Made by a program: the position numbers and the translations under genes. The notes beneath the pieces are model-generated. The model was not told the DNA's origin, made no database searches, and saw only the letters and a list, made by a program, of their open reading frames with translations. From Nocardia jinanensis (lineage in GTDB: Bacteria; Actinomycetota; Actinomycetes; Mycobacteriales; Mycobacteriaceae): a stretch of DNA of 64,000 nt. Positions 10,401-18,047 of this stretch are shown here, in pieces; position 1 is the stretch's first letter; each line of letters opens with the position of its first letter. Location of the stretch: the NCBI RefSeq assembly GCF_014645735.1, contig NZ_BMMH01000004.1:1-64000 (forward strand). The letters run 5' to 3'.

Positions 10401-11078
10401 TTCGAGCACATCGACCATGCGGGCTTCCTGGCCGAACCCCTTCACCACGCGGACCCCGGTGACCGTCTCCTCGACGTGCTGGGCGAGTTCGGCGGCCCGC
10501 TGCTGGGCCGACCACGTCGCGGCGTGCAACCTGGGTCGCATCCGGTACACCACCACGATCACCAGCGGCACCATCAGCAGTGCCACCGCGGCCAGCGGCG
10601 GGGAAAGCCACAGCATCACCCCCGCGGCGAGCACGAATTGCAGGAACGACATCCCCGAGAGCGGGGCCATCGCCAGCAGCGACTGCACCAGCTGCAGATC
10701 GGTGATCGAACGCGAAACCACCTGCCCGGTGCGCAACGCGTCCTGCCCGGCGCCGTCGAGCCGCTGCAACGATCCGAGCAACTGCAACCGCAACCCGTGC
10801 TGGACGTCCAGCGATAGTTTTCCGGCCAGCATCCGCCGCCCGAACGAGGCGGCGAACCGACCCGCCGCGAGCACGGCCAGCAGCCCGGCGACGATACCGA
10901 TCACCCGGGCGGCGCCGCTCGTCGCCGAATCGACAGCCCATTTGGTGAGCAGCGGTGCGATGATCTCGGCCGCCGCGCCGGCCACGAGGGCCAGCGCGAT
11001 ACCGGCCAGCGTGCCGCGATAACGCCGGCACTCCGACCACAGCCTGCGGAGCCATCCCCGACGCGCGCCGCCGCTCAT
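7434..11078 (-). CDS. Fused four-domain ABC exporter (TMD-NBD-TMD-NBD)
   Basis: 1214-residue membrane exporter with two complete half-transporters in one chain, the arrangement of mycobacterial Rv0194-type multidrug exporters. NBD1: Walker A GPAGSGKTT near 373, LSGGQRQRIALARAL near 480, Walker B ILVLDDATSAVD near 505. NBD2: Walker A GATGAGKST near 986, signature LSAGQRQLIALARA near 1096, Walker B LLLLDEATATLD near 1115. NBD1 has Asp where the catalytic Glu belongs while NBD2 keeps it, so one ATP site is probably degenerate, as in heterodimeric exporters. Each TMD shows about six hydrophobic segments. The substrate is unknown; lipids or drugs are inferred from the family. Transcribed alone. 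Confidence 0.93.
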   Translation of the reverse strand: MSGGARRGWLRRLWSECRRYRGTLAGIALALVAGAAAEIIAPLLTKWAVDSATSGAARVIGIVAGLLAVLAAGRFAASFGRRMLAGKLSLDVQHGLRLQLLGSLQRLDGAGQDALRTGQVVSRSITDLQLVQSLLAMAPLSGMSFLQFVLAAGVMLWLSPPLAAVALLMVPLVIVVVYRMRPRLHAATWSAQQRAAELAQHVEETVTGVRVVKGFGQEARMVDVLEQHGRRLFAERMRAAGINARFSPTLAAIPQAGLVVVIAVGGWLALHGQIGLGTFLAFSAYVTTMTTTARTMASVIIMAQLTRAAAERVYQVIDAGPAVADPPRPVPVPDGPLGIELDGVTFGFDSAQPVLRDLDLRVRPGETVAIIGPAGSGKTTLSLLLPRFYAPDAGRIQLLGTDSAQPVDIADVSAAQLRAAVGVVFDDPFLFSSSVAANIALGRPDATNAEIRDAARQAAADEFIEQLPDGYDTVVGERGLTLSGGQRQRIALARALLARPRILVLDDATSAVDAVTEAAIFGALPDQGARTTIILAHRESTLAHADRVIRLPEPDTVAVAGPVYVADRLPSAAAADRFAPTADLSATPELRRAIERLPAATEQPGLDESRIREPDPGFRLGRLLWPVRTLVLASVALLALDALIGIGFPPLVRHAIDAGVTGAEPSALTWSAVLGTGLVLAGWVVAGATTLLTSRTGERVLYGLRVRSYAHLQRLGLDYYERELSGRIMTRMTTDVDALSTFLQTGVSTALVSVLSLAGIAVALVVIDLQLALVVLLGVLPPLIIATVVFRRVSSVAYTVSRERVSTVNADFQENIAGLRAVQANRHERLAAHRFAEYSAKYRRSRMRAQRAIALYFAFVASWTDLALALVVFSGAHAVAAGTTSTGTLIAFVLYLELLFGPIQQLSQVFDGYQQARVGLRRIGDLLRTPSSIRADPPGADPIAGGLRGELALDSVRFRYPGTERPALDDVDLAVAPGRSLALVGATGAGKSTIVKLLARLYDLSGTDTGAIRVDGIDIRDYRLDRYRSRLGMVPQEAHLFTGDIASNIAFGKPFATEAEIEEAARAVGAREMIAGLPGGFHRPVGERGRGLSAGQRQLIALARAQLVDPDLLLLDEATATLDPDTEEKVLAATGSLARNRTTVVVAHRLATAARADRIAVVEHGRIVEAGTHADLVAAGGHYARLWTAAGSGEGIFSVEDESSTTRSGLSGGR

Positions 11079-11493
11079 GTTCCCCCTTCACCTCGACCTG
11101 TCATCGACCATAACGACGCCCGGTGACACGGTCTTGTTCCCGGGCAGCCGGCTCAGTAGGGCCCCGACAGTGGCGCCGTCGATACGGTCGGGCCCGCCCC
11201 CGGTTCTGGAGCGACAGGGCAAAGGAGCGCAGTGACCGAGCGGCGTGTGCGCCCCGCCGTCCATAGATCGGCGACCATTGAGGACTTACCGTGTCGTGAA
11301 CCTACCCAGGTGATCAGGCCGCACGTCCGCGCATACCTTCCGTCTACTCCGGACGGTCGGCGTTCGTAGTCGGGGCCCGCCCCGGTTCTGGAGCGACGAA
11401 GCGAAGGAGCGCAGCGACTGAGCGAAGGAGTGAAGAACCGGGGTTAATAGGGCCCCGACCCGCGGCGCCGCAGGCGCCGCAAATAAACACAGC
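11079..11493. other. Intergenic region built of repeat sequence
   Basis: No gene seen. It holds a degenerate repeat copy (11154-11242) and an intact 132-bp copy (11363-11494). The stretch 11243-11362 shows nothing recognisable. Confidence 0.7.
11154..11242 (+). repeat. Degenerate partial copies of the 132-bp hairpin repeat
   Basis: 11154-11177 resembles the tail of the element (AGTAGGGCCCCGAC then GGCGCCG), and 11187-11242 resembles its head (GCCCCCGGTTCTGGAGCGAC, then AAAGGAGCGCAGTGACCGAG). The order tail-then-head suggests an older copy that was broken or rearranged next to the intact one. Confidence 0.6.
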
Positions 11494-11494
11494 T
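11363..11494 (+). repeat. 132-bp hairpin repeat, left copy
   Basis: Matches 14108-14239 in inverse orientation at 129 of 132 positions by hand alignment. Internally it is self-complementary: GGGGCCC (11372-11378) pairs with GGGCCCC (11450-11456), CCCCGGTTCT (11380-11389) pairs with AGAACCGGGG (11434-11443), and a second hairpin GCGGCGCC/GGCGCCGC lies at 11462-11480. Its last base is the first base of the permease stop codon on the minus strand. No open reading frame; resembles a dispersed non-autonomous or REP-like element. Confidence 0.85.
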
Positions 11495-12276
11495 CACAGT
11501 TCGGCCCGGCGCAGTGACCACCATCCGGCCGCGCCGACCCCGATGGACCACAGCAGCAGCACCACGATCGCCGCCGGGGCGGGGGCCAGCAGATCGCTGT
11601 CGGCGAACGACCCGGCCAGTACGGTGCTCAGCGTGGCCGACCCGGGCAACAGGGTCGCCACGCCCGGCAGGCCGATACCCGCGGTCACCACCCACAGCAG
11701 CGGTTCGGCGAGCAGGACCCAGACCAGGACCGCGCCCACCGCCAGCGCCGGTGAGCGCAGCAGCAGCCCGATCCCGGTACCGATCACCGCCCAGCACACC
11801 GCCGCGAGCAGTCCGCCGCCGAGTACGGCGAACAACGCGGCCGTGATCTCGAATTTATCGCGGCCGAACAGCAGCAGGCAGACCCCCGCCACGATCTCCA
11901 CCGCCAGGGCGGCCACGAACGCGGCCGCGGCGGTCACCAGATATTTCGACCCGGCCAGCCGGTCCCGGTCCACGGTGAACAGCGCGGTGATCACCAGAGT
12001 GTTGTGCTGGTGTTCGCCCGCCGCCCCCGCGGCCCCGAACCCCGCCGCGGCCACGATCACCGCGAACAGCGCCAGGTAGAGACCGATGGTGGCTGTGCCG
12101 GTCACCGGCTCGCCCTCCGGATCGAGCGGTCCGGCCAGAATCGCGGTCACCGAGGCGGCCACGATCGCCGTGGCGATCACCGTTGCGGCCAGCACCCGCG
12201 TGTGGCGCAGGGTCAGTATTTTGCGGTACTCGGACAGGACCGGCGGGATCAGTTCCGCTGGTACGACGTCGATCAT
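11494..12276 (-). CDS. ABC-2 type membrane permease
   Basis: 260-residue integral membrane protein with six or so hydrophobic segments (such as VLAATVIATAIVAASVTAIL, IGLYLALFAVIVAAAGFGAA, ALLWVLLAEPLLWVV-like stretches) and the soluble EHQHNTLVITALF motif after the second segment that is typical of ABC-2 permeases. It ends in WSLRRAEL. It overlaps the ATPase gene upstream by 4 bp (ATGA), so the two are translationally coupled and probably form one transporter. Substrate unknown. The stop codon abuts the 132-bp repeat, which may serve as transcript terminator or 3' structure. Confidence 0.87.
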   Translation of the reverse strand: MIDVVPAELIPPVLSEYRKILTLRHTRVLAATVIATAIVAASVTAILAGPLDPEGEPVTGTATIGLYLALFAVIVAAAGFGAAGAAGEHQHNTLVITALFTVDRDRLAGSKYLVTAAAAFVAALAVEIVAGVCLLLFGRDKFEITAALFAVLGGGLLAAVCWAVIGTGIGLLLRSPALAVGAVLVWVLLAEPLLWVVTAGIGLPGVATLLPGSATLSTVLAGSFADSDLLAPAPAAIVVLLLWSIGVGAAGWWSLRRAEL

Positions 12277-13226
12277 CGGGCAACCCCGTACGGCAGAGAG
12301 GCGGGCGGCGGCATACCGGGGCCCACCGGACGCGGCGCGGCAGCGCGGGTCAACGAGGCGAGCACCCGGTCGGGATGGATCCGGTCGGGGACTATACGGT
12401 GCAGCCGGACATCGGCGGCGCGGGCGGCGGCCACGATATCGTCCTCGGTCGCGTCGGCCACGGCCAGCTGTTCGTCGGGCCGGATGACCGCGTCGGTGAA
12501 ACCGCGCGCGGCGAGTGCGGTGGCGATCGCGATGGACGACGAGGACGCCACCACCAGCCGGTCCGGGTTGCGCCGCCGCAATCGCGCCGGGCTGCCCTGA
12601 TAGGCCACCGACCCATTGCTCAGCACCACCAGATAGTCGGCGATCGGCAACGCGGTCACCAGACTCGGCGCGGTGAACAGCACCGTGCCACCGCGCCGGG
12701 TGTGATTACGCAGGAAACCCTGTAACCAGGACAATTCGCCGAGCTGCATACCGGCGACGGGATCGTCGAGGACCAGTAGCCGTGGGTCGGGCAGCAGGGC
12801 TGTCGCCAGGGCGGCGCGGGTTTGTTCGCCGGGCGTGAGGTCGTCGGGGACGGTACCGGCACGATCGGTGAGGCCGGTGGTCTCCAGCACCGCGCGCACC
12901 CGGCTGTCCGGGCATCCGGCCGCGGCGGCGTACACCCGGAGATGGTCGCGGACCGTGCGGCGCGGGTGCAGACCGCGTGGTGCGAGCACGGCGCCCACCG
13001 CCGAACTGCTGCGGCCGCCGGCCAGGGTGACCGATCCGGCCGTCGGCGGGAGCAGACCCAGCAGAATCCCGGCCACGGTCGATTTCCCGGACCCGGGCGG
13101 CCCCACCAGCGCGGCGCAGGTCCCCGTCGCGATATCGAACGAGATGTCCTGGGCGCCGATACTGAAATCCTCGTACCGCTTCGTCAGACCCCGGACCGTG
13201 ATCGCCGGGAGCGCCGCGGGGGTCAC
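12273..13226 (-). CDS. ABC transporter ATP-binding protein, altered motifs
   Basis: 317-residue nucleotide-binding subunit paired with the permease downstream. Walker A is canonical (GPPGSGKST, near residue 44). Other motifs drift: the signature is LTPGEQTRAALATALL instead of LSGGQ, Walker B reads LLVLDDPVAG with Asp for the catalytic Glu, and the switch region VLFTAPSL lacks the usual His. The C-terminal 90 residues (after SPARLRRR) resemble the regulatory extension of ABC-2 drug exporters (DrrA/CcmA type). It overlaps the EcsC-like gene by GTGA upstream and the permease by ATGA downstream. ATP hydrolysis may be slow or lost. Confidence 0.85.
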   Translation of the reverse strand: MTPAALPAITVRGLTKRYEDFSIGAQDISFDIATGTCAALVGPPGSGKSTVAGILLGLLPPTAGSVTLAGGRSSSAVGAVLAPRGLHPRRTVRDHLRVYAAAAGCPDSRVRAVLETTGLTDRAGTVPDDLTPGEQTRAALATALLPDPRLLVLDDPVAGMQLGELSWLQGFLRNHTRRGGTVLFTAPSLVTALPIADYLVVLSNGSVAYQGSPARLRRRNPDRLVVASSSSIAIATALAARGFTDAVIRPDEQLAVADATEDDIVAAARAADVRLHRIVPDRIHPDRVLASLTRAAAPRPVGPGMPPPASLPYGVAR

Positions 13227-14011
13227 CGGGACCCGGCCGGGGGCTGGTTCCCGGGCCGGCGCACGACGGCCTCGTGCTGCGGCATATGCGGATCGCCCTG
13301 GGACAGGGACTTTCTCGGCTGCTCCAGCGCGGGCGGCACCTCGGCGTCGATCACCATCTCGTCGGCGAAATACGCCGGTGCGGACCCGAACGCCTTGCGC
13401 GCGTTGTTGATCGTCGACTTACCCAGGGCCCGGTTACCGATCCCGCCGATCACGGCGCCGATCCCGGCCGGAACCACCTTGCCCGCCATCAACGCGGCGC
13501 GTTTGGTGAGGAACCGCACGATGAACCGCTTCACCAGCGAATCGTTCATCCCCGCCAGGCCGGGGATCTTGTTCGCGAAAACGGTGCCCCAGTTCTTGGC
13601 CGAGGTACCGACACTCTTCTGGACGATTTCCATCCCGCTGTCGCCAAGCACTACCGCGAGCACCAGCGCCCGCCGCTGCTCGATATCCTCGGGCCGGACG
13701 CCGTGCACCGACGCCACGGCGAGAGTGAACAGCGCGGATGCCTCCATGAAGAAGGTGGTCTCCGCGCTCACCGCCGCCAGCGCGGCGAGTGTGCCCACTC
13801 CGGGAATCGCGGCCGATGCCCCGACCGCGCTACCGCTTCCGGTCACTGCCAGCAGATACTGGCGTTCCAGCCGCTCGACGAGCTGCGCGGGCGACTCGTC
13901 GGGATGAGCGCGCCGCAAACGTGCCACGTACTTGGCGACGGCGGGTGCTTGTAGCCGGGAACCGTGGTCCAGCGCCTCGACCACGGCCTTTTCCAATGCC
14001 CCGTTACGCAC
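13223..14011 (-). CDS. EcsC-like protein, first gene of the ABC operon
   Basis: 262 residues. A central hydrophobic, glycine-rich part (GSGSAVGASAAIPGVGTLAAL, then ETTFFMEASALFTLAVASVHG, and MAGKVVPAGIGAVIGGIGN) resembles the EcsC family, named for a gene linked to the Bacillus ecs ABC transporter. No catalytic motif is seen. The tail (about 230-262) is polar and Pro-rich, likely disordered. It is coupled by GTGA overlap to the ATPase, so the three proteins probably act together in export or envelope function. The family call rests on pattern only and is moderate. Confidence 0.65.
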   Translation of the reverse strand: MRNGALEKAVVEALDHGSRLQAPAVAKYVARLRRAHPDESPAQLVERLERQYLLAVTGSGSAVGASAAIPGVGTLAALAAVSAETTFFMEASALFTLAVASVHGVRPEDIEQRRALVLAVVLGDSGMEIVQKSVGTSAKNWGTVFANKIPGLAGMNDSLVKRFIVRFLTKRAALMAGKVVPAGIGAVIGGIGNRALGKSTINNARKAFGSAPAYFADEMVIDAEVPPALEQPRKSLSQGDPHMPQHEAVVRRPGNQPPAGSR

Positions 14012-14590
14012 GGCGTCATCCCTCCTCTCGGCCTCTGTGCACTGTATGGCACGGCGGCCGTATGTTCGCTCTGACTTTTAACGGACTACCCGGGCTGCGG
14101 GTTCCGAAGCTGTGTTTATTTGCGGCGCCTGCGGCGCCGCGGGGCGGGGCCCTATTAACCCCGGTTCTTCACTCCTTCGCTCAGTCGCTGCGCTCCTTCG
14201 CTACGTCGCTCCAGAACCGGGGCGGGCCCCGCCTACGAAGGCTGACGGTCCGGGATTGGCGGAAGTTGGGTTCGGTTGGGAGAAATGAGGGTGCTCGTGA
14301 AGTGGTGAGTCGGCGGCTTGGTCGTGAAGGAGTGAAGTGGGCCAGCGCGTGAAGGTGACGTGTGAGCCGTTTCGTGAAGGTGCTGCGATTTCGGCGCGCC
14401 GGCGCGTGGGGGCGAGGCTTCCTCGGTCTCGCCGTCCAGGCCTCGGGACTCGCGCTTCGCGCTTCGTGCGGCCGACCGTCCGAGGAATGCGAACCGTTGA
14501 GTACCTCCTGCCGAAGGCGAGACGGGCCTCAACCCTTTGCGGTGTCTCGTGGAACTCGACGCGTGGGGTTGCGTCGGCATTCGACATCGA
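14012..14590. other. Intergenic region with inverted repeat copy, no gene
   Basis: Contains 96 bp of possible promoter for the EcsC-ABC operon, then the inverted 132-bp repeat (14108-14239). From 14240 to 14590 I see no protein with family features; open frames there are short, Arg/Ser-rich and unlike the neighbours. Confidence 0.6.
14108..14239 (-). repeat. 132-bp hairpin repeat, right copy (inverted)
   Basis: Reverse complement of 11363-11494 with three mismatches. Together the two copies bracket the three-gene ABC operon (11494-14011) as long inverted repeats about 2.6 kb apart. No direct target duplication was obvious at the outer edges. Confidence 0.85.
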
Positions 14591-15616
14591 TCACCTGGCG
14601 CTGTGCTCCGCTGGGACCGTCTCGTCCGGCGTAGGTGGTGGCGGGGGTGTGCCGTCGCCGAAGGGGCGTCCGCCGAGGGCTTCGCGGCTGTGGGGGGTCA
14701 GCCAGTTGGAGAGGCCCGGGCCTTTGGGGACCACCCGGGTCGGATTGATATCCGTGTGGACCTTGTAGTAATGGTCCTTGATCTGGGCGAAGTCGATGGT
14801 GTCGCCGAAGCCGGGGGTTTGGAACAGGTCTCGGGCGTAGGCCCACAGCACGGGCATCTCGCTGAGTTTGCTGCGGTTGCATTTGAAATGGCCGTGGTAG
14901 ACCGGGTCGAACCGGGCCAGGGTGGTGAACAGCCGGATATCGGCTTCGGTGATGGTGTCGCCGACGAGGTAGCGCTGTCCGGTCAGGCGCTCCGACAGCC
15001 AGTCCAAGGCGGTGAAGAGCCGGTCGTAGGCTGCGTCGTAGGCGTCCTGGGCGCCGGCGAAACCGCATCGGTAGACGCCGTTGTTGACTTCGCGGAAGAC
15101 GCGGGCGTTCACCTCGTCGATCTCGGCGCGCAGAGCTTCGGGGTACAGCTCGGGCGCTCCGTCGCGGTGATACTCGGTCCATTCGAGCGAGAAGTCGATG
15201 GTGATCTGCGCGTAGTCGTTGGTGACGACCTGCCCGGTCGGCACGTCCACGATCGCCGGGACCGTGATGCCGCGCGGGTAGCCGGGGAAGCGGGCCAGGT
15301 AGGCGTCGCGCAGGCGGGGGATCTTCAGGACCGGGTCGACCCCGCCCGGGTCCAGGTCGAAGGTCCAGCTCAGCTGGTCGTGGGTGGGGCCGCACAGGCC
15401 CAGCGATATTGCCGATTCCAGGCCGAGCAGGCGGCGCGCGATCAGGGTGCGGTTGGCCCACGGGCAGGCGCGAGCGGCGACCAGCCGGTACCGGCCCGGT
15501 TCGACCGGGTAGCCGTCGCGGCCCTCGGCGGTGATCCGGGTGGTGATGTAGTTGGTGTCGCGTTTGAATTCGCCCGGTTCGACGTAGGTGCCCTGTGCGG
15601 TTTCCGAATCGGTCAT
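14591..15616 (-). CDS. Xi-class glutathione transferase / glutathionyl-hydroquinone reductase-like
   Basis: 341-residue cytoplasmic thiol transferase of COG0435. The N-terminal thioredoxin-like domain has the class-defining RACPWANRTLI motif (nucleophile Cys near residue 50), followed by TVPAIVDVPTGQVVTNDYAQI and the helical C-terminal domain (YLVGDTITEADIRLF, FDPVYHGHFKCNRSKL). The family reduces S-thiol conjugates of quinones with glutathione. Actinobacteria of this kind usually make mycothiol instead, so the thiol used here is an open question. Divergent from the enoyl-CoA hydratase-like gene with only 38 bp between starts. The Pro-rich tail (TPPPPPTPDE) is not part of the family core. Confidence 0.92.
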   Translation of the reverse strand: MTDSETAQGTYVEPGEFKRDTNYITTRITAEGRDGYPVEPGRYRLVAARACPWANRTLIARRLLGLESAISLGLCGPTHDQLSWTFDLDPGGVDPVLKIPRLRDAYLARFPGYPRGITVPAIVDVPTGQVVTNDYAQITIDFSLEWTEYHRDGAPELYPEALRAEIDEVNARVFREVNNGVYRCGFAGAQDAYDAAYDRLFTALDWLSERLTGQRYLVGDTITEADIRLFTTLARFDPVYHGHFKCNRSKLSEMPVLWAYARDLFQTPGFGDTIDFAQIKDHYYKVHTDINPTRVVPKGPGLSNWLTPHSREALGGRPFGDGTPPPPPTPDETVPAEHSAR

Positions 15617-15654
15617 AGCACCAGTCTCGCAGGGCCGGCCAATAAGCTGACGGT

Positions 15655-16449
15655 ATGAGCGCTACCGAACGCACCCGGCTGGAACGTACGGTCACCGAGG
15701 GCGGTGCCGAAGTCGCTACGTTGACGTTGGCGAGCCCGCCCCTGAACCTGTTCGACCAGGCCATGTTCGATGCGCTGGTCGCCGATATCGCAGCGTTGTC
15801 GGCGTGGCCGCCGCGGGCGGTGCTGATCCGGGCCGAGGGCAAGGTGGTCTCGGGCGGGGTGGATGTGCACACCTTCGACGGCCTCACCACCGAACAGGGC
15901 GTGCGGCTGTGGCAGGACCTGTTCGACCGGATCAGCCATCCGATCGAGGCGCTGCCGTGTCCGGTGATCTTCGCCGCGCACGGGCTCACCCTCACCGCCG
16001 CGTTCGAGATCGCGCTGGCCTGTGACCTGATCCTCGCCGCGCCGAAGGCGAAGTTCGGGTTGGTGGAGATCGTGGTGGGATTGACCCCGTCGATGGGCGG
16101 GCCGCAGCGCCTGGCCGAACGGGCCGGTTCCGGGCGAGCGCGCGAACTGGTGATGACCGGCGATCTGTACGGCGCGCAGACCATGCGCGAATGGGGGGTG
16201 GTGAACCAGATCCACGAGGATCTCGATACCGCGGCGGTCGCGCTGGCCCACCGGCTGGCCGACGGTCCGACGCGCGCGCACGCCGCGACCAAACGGATTG
16301 TGGAGGCGTGGCGGTCGGGCGGGGTGGCACACGCGGATTCGGTGACTCCTCAGGTCTCCGGCGAATTGTTCGAAACCGAGGATCTGCCGCAGGCGGTGCG
16401 CAGTTTCCTGGAGTTGGGCCCCGGCCGGGCGACCTACCGGGGGCGCTGA
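15655..16449 (+). CDS. Enoyl-CoA hydratase/isomerase family protein
   Basis: 264-residue crotonase-fold protein, cytoplasmic. Seen: NLFDQAMFDALVADI near the N-terminus, the oxyanion-hole region HGLTLTAAFEIALACDLI (about 119-136) and KFGLVEIVVGLTPSMGG (about 141-158). The usual GGG preceding ELALACD is replaced by TAAFEIALACD, and the first Glu of the classical pair is not evident, so it may be a dehydrogenation-independent isomerase or another crotonase activity rather than a true hydratase. Divergent from the glutathione transferase-like gene; no operon partner downstream within 190 bp. Confidence 0.87.
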   Translation: MSATERTRLERTVTEGGAEVATLTLASPPLNLFDQAMFDALVADIAALSAWPPRAVLIRAEGKVVSGGVDVHTFDGLTTEQGVRLWQDLFDRISHPIEALPCPVIFAAHGLTLTAAFEIALACDLILAAPKAKFGLVEIVVGLTPSMGGPQRLAERAGSGRARELVMTGDLYGAQTMREWGVVNQIHEDLDTAAVALAHRLADGPTRAHAATKRIVEAWRSGGVAHADSVTPQVSGELFETEDLPQAVRSFLELGPGRATYRGR

Positions 16450-16591
16450 CACGACGCGAACGCCGTACCGAGGCCGCCGCCGGATCGGGCGCCGGCCGGT
16501 TCCCGGCAGTCCTGCGGACGAACGGTCGACGCCACCCGGTATGACGATTCGGTAATCGATTCCGGCGATTCGGTGACTCCGCACCCGTATT

Positions 16592-16607
16592 TGTGATCTG
16601 CGTCATA
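16592..16607. promoter_or_regulatory. Candidate Crp-type operator
   Basis: TGTGA-N6-TCATA, one base from the TGTGA-N6-TCACA consensus of cAMP-receptor-type regulators, 41 bp before the AMP-ligase start. Sequence match only. Confidence 0.4.
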
Positions 16608-16647
16608 TAGTCACAGGTGCCTGACTGTTCGACTGTGCGGAGGTCCG

Positions 16648-18000
16648 ATGCAAGCCGGTACGACCACGATCATCGGGCCCGCGAGCCGTCCCTGCGCGGC
16701 CGGCGAGCGGACCGGTGGTCCGCCCGGAGTACGTCCGGATCTGGTGGAGTTCCATATCGTCGACGCCGGTACCACGGCCCCGCTGTCCCGGGGCGCGGAC
16801 GGGATTCTGCGCTACGGCAACCTCAGTCCCGCCCTCACCGAACTGCTCGATCTACAGGTTCACGCGTTCTCCAACCGGGAGGCGGTGGTCGAGGTCGGGG
16901 GCGGCCGGCTCACCTACCGGGAGCTGTGGCATTCGGCTTCGCGGGTGGCCGGTGGGCTCCAAGAGCACGGGATCGGCTACGGCGACCGGGTCGCTGTGCA
17001 TATGCCGCCCGGTGTGCGCTGGGTCCAGGCGTTCCTCGGAGCGCTGCTCAGCGGCGCGGTGCCGGTGCTGGTCCATCACGGTTTGCCGGGTGAGCTGGCC
17101 GACCGGGTCATCGCCGACAGCGATGCCGATTTCGTATTGGGCGCGCCCGATCGGGGATGCGGTGCCACCCGCAGCGATAACCGCTGGGTCGCCGATCTGC
17201 CCGACGGCGCCGCTTTCATCGACGACGGCGCGGCGCTCAACGATCTCGGATTGCTCTGCTACACCAGTGGCGCCGGGGCGAACGGGGTCCCCACCGGGGT
17301 CGAACTCACCAACGAGAATCTGCTCTCGGCCATCCGATCCATGGTGGCCGCCCTGGATCTGCCGACCGACGGTCTGCGGAATCTGGTGTTGCAGCCGCTG
17401 GCCTACGCCAGCGGCTGCGTCGACCAGTTGCTGCCGACATTCGCCGTAGGAGGCACCGTCGTCCTGGCACACGAGATGGGCGGCGTCGCGGAGGCGATCG
17501 CCACCGAGGGTGTGGACACGCTCGCCACCAATACCCGCATACTCGGCGGCCTGCTGCCGGAGCTGGCCGCGAGCCGGGCCGCTGGGTTGTGTACCGAGCG
17601 GGTGATCCGAATCAGCACGGCAGGTCACCGCGCCGATACGGTCGAGACCGGCGATCCGGGACCGGCCGGCCTCGGCGAGGTCTTCCCCTCCGCCCGCCAG
17701 TGGTCGGTGTGGGGTGCCACCGAGACCAGCGGTATCGGACTCGCCCTGGGGCCCACGGCCGGACCTGCCGCGGATGCCGACGGTGCCGTATTGGGCTTCC
17801 CGTTCGGCGGCACCGAACTCGCGCTGTGCGGGCCGCTCGCCGCCTCGGGTCACGGCGAGCTGTTGTGCCGCGGCCCCAATGTGACCAGGCGCTACTGGAA
17901 CGATCCGCAGCGCACCGCCGATCGCTTCACCGGCAGCTGGTTCCATACCGGCGATCATGTGAGCATCGGCGCCGACGGTCTGGTCCGGCGCGGCGCCTGA
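16648..18000 (+). CDS. AMP-dependent acyl-CoA synthetase-like, C-terminal lid missing
   Basis: 450 residues of adenylate-forming enzyme, starting at ATG after a GGAGGTCCG ribosome site. N-terminal domain features: LTYRELWHSASRVAGGL, GDRVAVHMPPGVRW, the phosphate loop YTSGAGANGVPTGV (near 204; the usual YTSGTTGxPKG has lost its Thr pair and Lys), and WGATETSG (near 354). The chain stops right after WFHTGDHVSIGADGLVRRGA. Family members continue with about 100 residues holding the catalytic Lys of the mobile lid; these are absent, and only 47 bp remain before the convergent phosphatase gene. Either a truncated pseudogene or a lid-less paralogue. Confidence 0.75.
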   Translation: MQAGTTTIIGPASRPCAAGERTGGPPGVRPDLVEFHIVDAGTTAPLSRGADGILRYGNLSPALTELLDLQVHAFSNREAVVEVGGGRLTYRELWHSASRVAGGLQEHGIGYGDRVAVHMPPGVRWVQAFLGALLSGAVPVLVHHGLPGELADRVIADSDADFVLGAPDRGCGATRSDNRWVADLPDGAAFIDDGAALNDLGLLCYTSGAGANGVPTGVELTNENLLSAIRSMVAALDLPTDGLRNLVLQPLAYASGCVDQLLPTFAVGGTVVLAHEMGGVAEAIATEGVDTLATNTRILGGLLPELAASRAAGLCTERVIRISTAGHRADTVETGDPGPAGLGEVFPSARQWSVWGATETSGIGLALGPTAGPAADADGAVLGFPFGGTELALCGPLAASGHGELLCRGPNVTRRYWNDPQRTADRFTGSWFHTGDHVSIGADGLVRRGA

Positions 18001-18047
18001 GGGCCGGCCGGACTGTCGTTCCCGTAGTCGTTCCCGCGGGTCGGGGG

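Noticed and set aside
14337..14768. 143-codon plus-strand frame after the right repeat copy
   Set aside because: Arg/Ser-rich, overlaps the end of the glutathione transferase-like gene in antisense, and shows no conserved motif.
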